From the NCBI GenBank assembly GCA_009746045.1, contig RPFO01000827.1, forward strand, positions 1 to 64,000: DNA of 64,000 bases, written 5' to 3'. This DNA is from Mesostigma viride (lineage: Eukaryota > Streptophyta > Mesostigmatophyceae > Mesostigmatales > Mesostigmataceae). The position numbers were made by a program, and so were the translations under genes. Of the stretch, positions 57,710 through 64,000 are shown in pieces (position 1 is the first letter of the stretch; every line of letters starts with the position of its first letter). Under the pieces are notes generated by a model. That model searched no databases. It worked only from the letters and a program-made list of their open reading frames with translations, and was not told the DNA's origin.

Positions 57710-57781
57710 ACGTCTCGGCGGCGACGTCGGCGCGAACAAAAAGGGTGTTACTTGATATACGGCGACGTCCTACCGCGTCCC

Positions 57782-58474
57782 ATGTCGAACGGAGTCGAGA
57801 CCGTCATATGGCCGGACGGGACGAAAGTCATGCACGTGCGCGCTCCGAAGCCGGTCGCGCGCATCGGTCCGAGCGTCCGCCGGGTGTCGTGGAGACTCGC
57901 TCCCGACGCGCTGGAGACCGTTCGCGCGAGTCTGAAGACGGGTCGCGAGCTCGGCGGCACGTTCGTCCCCGACCCCGTGGCCGGGTGTTTGAGAATCGAC
58001 CAGACGGCGAAACTGGGAGGCGGGAACCACGTGAAGATCCCGCACGGGCTTTTCGAATGGCACACGCACCCGCTCGGATGCGGGATGAAGGAATGCTCGC
58101 TCGCTTCCCCGAGCTCGACGGACGTCGACGTCATGCTGAAGGACGCGACCACCGACAACCTCGCGCATTTCGTGTTCACGTCCCAAGGGTGTTTCGTCGT
58201 CCGATTGACCCCGGGACTCGTCGCGCGGATACGGGACGGGTCGCAGACGGACGTCGCCCGATCGATCGTCAAGAAGTTCGAGGCGCTGCAGGAGGAGTTC
58301 GGAGTACGGTACGACGCGACGCGCACGTCGAAGGACCGCGACGCGGTCGAGCGATGGCACGAGACGCGATGGCGGGTTCTGGCGAAAAGGGTGGGTCTGG
58401 ACGCCGCGTTCTACCGCTTGCCGGCCCAGCCCGTGGTGACCGTCGTCACGTCGACCGGGCCGGCCGCCGCGTGA
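57782..58474 (+). CDS. JAB/MPN-like metallopeptidase
   Basis: A 230-residue protein from ATG 57782 (MSNGVETVIWPDGTKVMHVR). The diagnostic segment is FEWHTHPLGCGMKECSLASP followed by SSTDVDVMLKDA. HxHP, then S-PSSTDVD (Ser...Asp) is the zinc-binding JAMM core; the preceding acidic residue is probably in ELGGTFVPDP. JAB proteases remove ubiquitin-like modifiers, or cleave other substrates in bacterial and viral relatives. Viral versions might process host or viral ubiquitinated proteins. The rest is helical. Intact frame, ending 98 bp before the ATPase. Confidence 0.6.
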   Translation: MSNGVETVIWPDGTKVMHVRAPKPVARIGPSVRRVSWRLAPDALETVRASLKTGRELGGTFVPDPVAGCLRIDQTAKLGGGNHVKIPHGLFEWHTHPLGCGMKECSLASPSSTDVDVMLKDATTDNLAHFVFTSQGCFVVRLTPGLVARIRDGSQTDVARSIVKKFEALQEEFGVRYDATRTSKDRDAVERWHETRWRVLAKRVGLDAAFYRLPAQPVVTVVTSTGPAAA

Positions 58475-58572
58475 ACGGATGCGCACGTCCTGTCCGGTCG
58501 CCGGATTTCCGCGTGCATTAGTATGCAGTGCGCGCACCGCGCGCGTCCGCGTGATTCGAGCGAGTCGCGAGC

Positions 58573-59394
58573 ATGGCCACGACCACGAGCACGGAGATGC
58601 GGGAGGTGAAATTGCGGCGGTTCAACCCCGACCGGATCGGGGACGCGGCGGTCGTGTGCATCGTGTCCAAACGCGGCGGGGGCAAGACCACGCTCGCGAC
58701 GGACATCATGTACTACAAGCGGCACATCCCCTCGGGCATCGTCATGTCCGGGACGGAGGGCGCGAACCGTCACTGGCAGAACTTCGTCCCTTCGCTGTTC
58801 GTGTACAACAAGTTCGACCGTCCCGCGTTGAAAGCGCTGATCCGGGCGCAGAAGAAGCAGGCGCGGACGGGCCAGGCGGGCAACTGTTTCGTGGTGTTGG
58901 ACGATTGCGTCTACGACCGGAGCGTCATGCGGGACCCGTGCATCCGCGAGATCGCCATGAACGGGAGACACATGGGGATCTTCCTCCTGTTCATCTCGCA
59001 GTACTCGATGGACGTGACGCCGGACATCCGCAGCAACGTGGACTTCGTGTTCGCGCTGAAGGAGCACATCATCATGAACCGCGAGAGACTGTATCGCAAC
59101 TTCTTCGGCGTCATCCCGACGTTCGAGAGTTTCTGCGAGATCCTCGACCAGTGCACGCAGGGACACGAGTGTCTTGTGGTGGACCACACGAGCAACTCGA
59201 ACAAGATCGAGGACGTCATCTTCTGGTACAAGGCCACTCCGCGGGAAGGGTTCCGCATCGGATCCCGTCCGTTCTGGAAGTACGGCGAGACGCATTACGA
59301 CTCGGCCGCGTCGAGCGACGACGAGAGCGACGAGGACCGGCCCAGACGCAAGAAGGGGAACACGAGGGTCATCAAGACGATCGAGGAGGACTAG
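58573..59394 (+). CDS. A32-type DNA packaging ATPase
   Basis: A 273-residue protein, intact. Walker A is VSKRGGGKTTLATD (about residues 33-42) and Walker B CFVVLDDCVYD (about residue 112). After that, HMGIFLLFISQYSMDVTPDI carries the sensor-like F-L-L-F-I-S-Q-Y motif of the FtsK-HerA packaging ATPases. The preceding segment, HIPSGIVMSGTEGANRHWQN, is typical of nucleocytoplasmic virus packaging ATPases. The motor pumps viral DNA into the capsid. Acidic, Arg/Lys-rich C-terminus. It is a core gene and, with the capsid genes downstream on the other strand, marks the region as giant-virus derived. Confidence 0.9.
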   Translation: MATTTSTEMREVKLRRFNPDRIGDAAVVCIVSKRGGGKTTLATDIMYYKRHIPSGIVMSGTEGANRHWQNFVPSLFVYNKFDRPALKALIRAQKKQARTGQAGNCFVVLDDCVYDRSVMRDPCIREIAMNGRHMGIFLLFISQYSMDVTPDIRSNVDFVFALKEHIIMNRERLYRNFFGVIPTFESFCEILDQCTQGHECLVVDHTSNSNKIEDVIFWYKATPREGFRIGSRPFWKYGETHYDSAASSDDESDEDRPRRKKGNTRVIKTIEED

Positions 59395-59630
59395 TCTAGT
59401 ATCACGTTTCGCTATCTAGCTAGAACCGTTCGTGCATGATATGGGAGACGAATGAAATGCGGTCATATCCTTTGATTAATAAAATACGATGTATCCAAAT
59501 TTTCCTTCGCTTTTGCACGATCGTCGAGTCGCGAGCCGACGGTCGTGAGCTGGTTCGTACCACGGACCCGTTAGTCAGTCAACGACTAGGGCGTCCGGAC
59601 AGGCACTGCGCATGGTCAGACTCTGATTAG
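59395..59630. other. convergent intergenic region with CTAGCTAG
   Basis: Contains ATCTAGCTAGAACC (about 59413-59427) and an AT-rich block with TTGATTAATAAAATACG. A further short AGTCAGTCAACGACTAGG stretch precedes the end of the first capsid gene. No gene seen. The palindrome matches the other two roomy convergent junctions. Confidence 0.4.
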
Positions 59631-61073
59631 TTAGGATGCGAAACGCAGGCCGCCCATGCCGTTGGTGATCTTCAGGACGTTGAACGACCGCGCGTAGATG
59701 CTGATCGCGCCCTTGAGCAGCGGGGCCAGGGACGTACCGAGACCCTTGAGCTGCAGCTTGACGGAGTCCAGACGCGAGAAGTTGGTGGACCCCGTCGGCT
59801 TCCAGGACTCCGGGTCCAGACAGAAGGGGATCACGTACACGTGTTTGGACCTGGGGATGGCCGTGTGGAAGGTGAGCGGGAGGACGGTCTTGAAGTACTC
59901 CGGGTCGCGTCCCTCGTTGTACATGGTCTGGCTGTTCAAGGACACGTTGCAAGTGGAGAACAGGTGTCCGTCACCGAACGTGGACGACGGATTGCGGAAA
60001 TTCCACGGGGCATTGGTGCACCCGCTGATGGCCACGGCGTCCGTGCTCGTCGTCCGGGTGTCCGCCTTGTACCAGAACAGCAGCTCCTTCACGGGGTGGC
60101 TGAACGGGAGGGAGACGTCCACCTGGGTCTCGCCCTGGACGAAGTGGTCGTACTGCTGCACTTGGGTGATCAGGTACTCGTGCGGGTTGGTCGCGAACTG
60201 TCGGCGCTCGAAGTCGTCCAGATAGACGTACCTGCACACGAGGGTCATCTTCATGAGGGTGTCGTCGAACTTGGCGATCATACTGTCGCGGTACCCTGCT
60301 CCTCCGACGGCCGGCATGCCGACGACCGCGGGGGTGTTAGTGGTGGCGGCCACGGCGGTGACGGCCGTGCTGTCCCACGGGACGGGGTTTCCGTTCGAAT
60401 CCGCGACGGTCAAGTGGGAGTACTCGGTGCCGCCGACGAACCGGGTGAAGAGTTCGTCCTTGGTGCACGTGGTGATGCGGATGCGAGCGTCGTGGTACTG
60501 GAGGGCGATCATGGGCAGGGCCGAGCCGTTGTCGTTGCAGAACGAGAAGTCCAGAGGCACGTACACGAACGCGGGCTTCATGCCGGGATGGGCGGGACAC
60601 AAGGGGTCGAAATCGCCGCCGTGCTCGCTGGGAGCCGTGCGGACGTACGACGAGTCCGGCAGTCTCGTGAGCTCGTCCCACACGTGCAGGAACTCGCCCG
60701 TGAGCTCCTCGACGGTGTACCCCCCGATCCGGAACTCGATCTTCTTGAGGAGGATGCGGCCGAGGTCGCTGTAGTAGGGACTGAAGATCTTCCACCACGC
60801 CTCCCAGAGTGGGAGTGTCGACTTGGGTTCGGTGAGGGCGGGGAGTTTGATGACGACGTACGTGCGACACACGAGGTCGCCGCTCTTGGGCAGCTGGAAC
60901 TCGATGGTCCTGTTGAACCCGCACACGCCGGACGAGATGGACACCTCGGTGTCCTCGAACGCGTAGTTCGTGTGCCGCGGGTACACGGTCTTGAAGAAGG
61001 TGATGTCGGGACTCACGGTCAGGATGGCGTCCTGTGGACCCTTCGCGCGGAGAGACAGGACGGCGTGCGACAT
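59631..61073 (-). CDS. major capsid protein, copy 1 (intact)
   Basis: A 480-residue protein (MSHAVLSLRAKGPQDAILTV). N-terminal signature: PDITFFKTVYPRHTNYAFED. The first jelly roll contains LVCRTYVVIKLPALTEPKS, then YSDLGRILLKKIEFRIGGYT. Middle: LALPMIALQYHDARIRITTC-like (ALPMIALQYHDARIRITT). Second jelly roll: VCRYVYLDDFERRQFATNPH, SHPVKELLFWYKADTR, and the end YVIPFCLDPESWKPTGSTNF, SIYARSFNVLKITNGMGGLR. All hallmarks of the double jelly-roll capsid protein of nucleocytoplasmic viruses. GTATAC lies 17 bases upstream. Intact reading frame. Confidence 0.95.
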   Translation of the reverse strand: MSHAVLSLRAKGPQDAILTVSPDITFFKTVYPRHTNYAFEDTEVSISSGVCGFNRTIEFQLPKSGDLVCRTYVVIKLPALTEPKSTLPLWEAWWKIFSPYYSDLGRILLKKIEFRIGGYTVEELTGEFLHVWDELTRLPDSSYVRTAPSEHGGDFDPLCPAHPGMKPAFVYVPLDFSFCNDNGSALPMIALQYHDARIRITTCTKDELFTRFVGGTEYSHLTVADSNGNPVPWDSTAVTAVAATTNTPAVVGMPAVGGAGYRDSMIAKFDDTLMKMTLVCRYVYLDDFERRQFATNPHEYLITQVQQYDHFVQGETQVDVSLPFSHPVKELLFWYKADTRTTSTDAVAISGCTNAPWNFRNPSSTFGDGHLFSTCNVSLNSQTMYNEGRDPEYFKTVLPLTFHTAIPRSKHVYVIPFCLDPESWKPTGSTNFSRLDSVKLQLKGLGTSLAPLLKGAISIYARSFNVLKITNGMGGLRFAS

Positions 61074-61089
61074 GGCCGGGCGGGTTTCC

Positions 61090-61095
61090 GTATAC
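61090..61095 (-). promoter_or_regulatory. GTATAC box of capsid gene copy 1
   Basis: Located 17 bases upstream of the start; the minus strand reads TTGTAGTATACGG. A TATA-like element shared with several other viral genes here. Confidence 0.45.
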
Positions 61096-61234
61096 TACAA
61101 GGACAGAGATTTTTGTTTCGTCCGCCGCGGCGGCGACGAGCGCGCGCGCGGATGCGGACGGTCGTCGGACTTCTCGAGAGGGGTGAGGTTGAGAAGGTGT
61201 TCCGACGCGGCGATCGATCGCCAGAAGAAGGGAT

Positions 61235-63020
61235 TTACGACGCGAAACGCTTGCCGCCCATGCCCGATCGGATGACCAGGACGTTGAAACTGCGCGCGTA
61301 TATGTCGATCGTGCCCGCGGCGATGCCCGTGGCGCTCAGGCCCTTGAGGACGAGTTTGGCGCTGTCCAAACGGGACATGTTGACGCTCCCGGTGGGTTTC
61401 CACGACTCGGGTTCAGGCTGAAGGGGATGACGTAGACCCTCCCCTCGTCCTGCACGCGCGTGTGGAAGTCGGCCATCAACATCTTGCTGAAGTACACGGG
61501 GTCGCGACCGTCGCCGAACACGTTCTGGGCGTTGAGCGAAAGGTTCGCGGTCTGGAAAAGGTGGCCGTTGCCGGCGAGACTGTTCGCGTTCCAGAACTTC
61601 CAGTAGGCGTTGTAACCGAGATCGGCGTCCAACGCGGTGGCGATCCGGTTCACCCACGACAGGTCGGCGGGCTTGTACCAGAACAGGAACTCCTTGACGG
61701 GGTGGTTGAAGTTGAGATCGATCGTGACCTCGGTCTCGCCGTTGACGGACTGCTGCATGCGCTGAGTCTCGGTGATGAGGTACTCGTGCCCGTTGAGCGC
61801 GAACTGGCGACGCTCGTAGTCGTCAAGGTACACGTAGCGGACGACGAGCTTGCAGTCGAAGGCGGGGGGCGAGGAGATCCAGGAGGAGCGAGGGTGGACG
61901 TAATCCGCCGCCCCCGACGGCTTCTTCATGCCTCCAGCGACCATATCATTAAACTCAGTGCCACTTCCCTTCTGGGCACATTGCGCGAGGACGTCGAGAT
62001 CCCTTTCCAACAACTCGAAGTACAGACTCGACGACGCGGGGAGTAGCGATCCAGCGACGATCAGACACTTGACCCCCTTTACTAGGTCGGAGGACGTGGT
62101 CGCGGATGTCACGATTTTGAACACGGCCCCGTCACTGATGCCGGGATCGATCATACACACGCGATTGTACAGTTCGCGGCCGGTCATGACCGCGTTGTAT
62201 GCGGGGGTAACGAGCGACGCGTCGGTCAGAGCAGAGGCCGTCGTGCCCACGACGACGCGGAACTTCTCGTCCAACCGACGGACGAGGGCGTTACGGAGGA
62301 ACAGGTACCGCCCCGACGTGACCGGATTCCACGACGTGGCCCATACTTGAGCAGAATTCGCGGTCCCGTTCGACGCCGTCGCGTTAGGCAGTTCGTCCGT
62401 GTACCGCGTGAAGATGTTTTCCGCGGTCGCGAACTGGATCTTGACGATGACGTCGTGGTACTGCAATGCGATCATGGGGAGCGCCAGCCCGGGGTCCGTG
62501 GTGAACGTGAACTCGAGCGGGATGTACAGGTACTGCTTCTGGCGCCCGTCGCAATAGTCCAGGATGCGATTGTCCTTCCCGATGAGGACGCTCCCTCCCT
62601 GGTTGACGGGCTGATTGTCCACCAGACTCTTGTACTCGGGGCGACTGATTTTGTCCATCACGTGGAGGAAGTCGCCGCTGATCTTCTCGATGGAGTACCC
62701 GCCGATGGACAGCTCGACGTTGTCGATGAGGATACGGCCGAAATCCTTCGCGAAAGGCGCGAACGCGATGTCTTGGGGGAACGCATCCACTTGGATGAAC
62801 GCCATGACTTTGGAGATAAGGTCCCCGGACCTGGGAAGCTTGAACTCGACCGACTGGCCGTACGACGCCATACCGGCGGATTGGTTGACCTCCGCGTCCT
62901 CGAGCGCGAAATTGGTGTGACGAGGGAACACGGACTTCCAGAAGTCACCTCGGGGTCCACGATGAGGGCGACGTCTTGCGGCCCCTTGGAACGAAGCGCC
63001 ATGATCGCTTGGCTGGACAT
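61235..63020 (-). pseudogene. major capsid protein, copy 2, two single-base frameshifts
   Basis: Begins MSSQAIMALRSKGPQDVALI (ATG 63020, GTATATAAC about 19 bases upstream). After VDPEVT the frame breaks near 62945, where one T seems missing before FWKSVFPRHTNFALEDAEVN. It then continues intact through SVEFKLPRSGDLISKVMAFI, ALPMIALQYHDVIVKIQFAT and RYVYLDDYERRQFALNGHEY to YVIPFSLNP. One C then seems missing near 61410, before ESWKPTGSVNMSRLDSAKLV and the end SGMGGKRFAS. It is the longest of the three copies, with extra loops (GSLLPASSSLYFELLERDLD). Copies 2 and 3 differ from copy 1 throughout, so all three could form different capsomers. Confidence 0.85.
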
Positions 63021-63151
63021 CTTCGCGGCGGTGAGTCGGTATATAACTCGACGCAGAGATTATTTATTTCGCGTCCGTCCGCGACAGGGCGGGCGGATCC
63101 GGACGGAAGAGATCCTCGTGCGCGGATCGGAGCTCGCTACCGTGACGGCGA

Positions 63152-64000
63152 TTACGACGCGTATCTCTTTCCGGCCATCCCGTTGGACACGGTCAGGACG
63201 TTGAAGTTGCGCGCGTACACGTGGATGGACCCGGGGAGCGGCTTGTTCATGCCCGACAGGGTCAGCTTGACATCGTCGAGCCGCGAGAAGTTGATGGATC
63301 CGGTCGGCTTCCAGCTTTCCGGGTCCAGCGAAAAGGGGACCACGTAGATGTTTTGGCCCTTCGGCACGCGGGTGTGGAATTGGCTCGGGATCACGTTGGC
63401 GAAGTAGTTCGCGTCCCTGCCGTCGCCGTACACGGATTGCGAGTTCAGAGAGAGGTTGGCCTTGTCGAAGAGGTGACCGTCAGGGTCGCCGCCGGTCGTC
63501 CGGAAGACGCGGTTCCAGTTCTTGAACTCCCAGTACCCCTTGTACACGTGCACGGGGTCGGGATATCCCGCGTCCGCCCAGTTATCGGGACGGTAGAAGA
63601 ACACGAGCTCCTTCGTGGGGTGATTGAACTTGAGATCGATGGACACGGACTCCTGGTTCCCGTCCACGAACTGCTGGTGGTACTGCAACTCGGTCACGAG
63701 GTACTCGTGGGGGTTGACGGCGAACTGCCTCCTCTCGAAATCGTCGAGGTACACGTATCGACACAAAAGCCGGGCCGAAAACTTGGGCGGGTTGGCGACC
63801 CACGTGGCGTAGTTGTTGTCGATGATGATGGGAGCCCAACGCTGATAGATATGGTCGTTCGCGGCCCCCACGATCATGCCCGTTCCCGCGAAAGCAGAAT
63901 ACGCGGACCCGAGATCTGTTACGAATGTCGACGTGCTCGACGTGCTGGTATTTGGGATGTTGATGGTGATAGTACCGCTCGAGTTCGTGATGATCACCTG
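63152..64000 (-). CDS. major capsid protein, copy 3, partial at window edge
   Basis: The C-terminal 281 residues and stop are present; the start lies beyond the right edge. Second jelly-roll features: LCRYVYLDDFERRQFAVNPH, FVDGNQESVSIDLKFNHPTK, YVVPFSLDPESWKPTGSINF, SIHVYARNFNVLTVSNGMAG, ending GKRYAS. Thr/Ser/Ile-rich loop near the left end of the protein fragment (STSSTSTFVTDLGSAYSAFA). No frameshift in the visible part. Same orientation and spacing as the other two copies, consistent with tandem duplication. Confidence 0.9.
   Translation of the reverse strand, partial: QVIITNSSGTITINIPNTSTSSTSTFVTDLGSAYSAFAGTGMIVGAANDHIYQRWAPIIIDNNYATWVANPPKFSARLLCRYVYLDDFERRQFAVNPHEYLVTELQYHQQFVDGNQESVSIDLKFNHPTKELVFFYRPDNWADAGYPDPVHVYKGYWEFKNWNRVFRTTGGDPDGHLFDKANLSLNSQSVYGDGRDANYFANVIPSQFHTRVPKGQNIYVVPFSLDPESWKPTGSINFSRLDDVKLTLSGMNKPLPGSIHVYARNFNVLTVSNGMAGKRYAS

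Noticed and set aside
1..64000. tRNA or rRNA genes
   Set aside because: No cloverleaf with conserved T-arm sequence or rRNA-like conserved core was noticed by eye. A tRNA scan would be needed to exclude a weak one.

Overview
The window looks like a block of a GC-rich giant DNA virus (Nucleocytoviricota) that has been invaded by eukaryotic mobile elements. It is most simply explained as a giant endogenous viral element in the genome of a flagellated protist or alga. An exogenous virus with unusually many transposons, assembled from error-prone reads, is the alternative. Viral hallmarks are a row of three double jelly-roll major capsid protein genes (59.6-64 kb, the last one cut by the window edge), an A32-type packaging ATPase (58.6 kb), a giant fiber-like gene, a LamG-type adhesin, several small membrane and structural proteins, and families that resemble conserved virus-only families. 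Viral genes are densely packed, often in convergent pairs. Many have a TATA-like GTATAC/GTATAT box 2-26 bases before the start.

Layout. 0-5.8 kb: debris, with a frameshifted restriction-like-endonuclease end of a non-LTR retroelement, an L1-like scrap, minisatellites, two viral-type genes and a nest of inverted and direct repeats. 5.8-15.7 kb: viral genes, including a duplicated and frameshifted Ig-like/LamG adhesin, a coiled-coil protein, a U-box-like protein and a C2H2 zinc-finger protein. 15.7-29.6 kb: one fiber gene of roughly 2,280 codons, split by a 6,970-bp LTR retrotransposon with a 5-bp target duplication. 29.7-42.0 kb: virion-type and membrane proteins plus a very large Tc1/mariner/IS630-like DDE protein. 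42.05-51.13 kb: a 9,078-bp element with 29-bp terminal inverted repeats and a TAT target duplication. It is filled with minisatellites, a polyQ region, two spliced exons resembling the flagellar gene CFAP299, and one frameshifted unknown gene. 51.1-64 kb: virion proteins, a JAB-like peptidase, the packaging ATPase and the capsid gene cluster.

How it fits together. The capsid, ATPase, fiber, adhesin and membrane proteins form a virion assembly and attachment module. The DDE protein is a candidate for mobilisation or integration of the viral DNA. Single-base frameshifts recur in otherwise well-conserved genes: the second capsid gene, the adhesin, the fiber, the DDE protein, and three genes resembling conserved families. 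The ATPase and first capsid gene are intact. Either the viral block is decaying after integration, or the assembly keeps indel errors; raw reads would decide. All family assignments were made by eye from motifs, without database searches.
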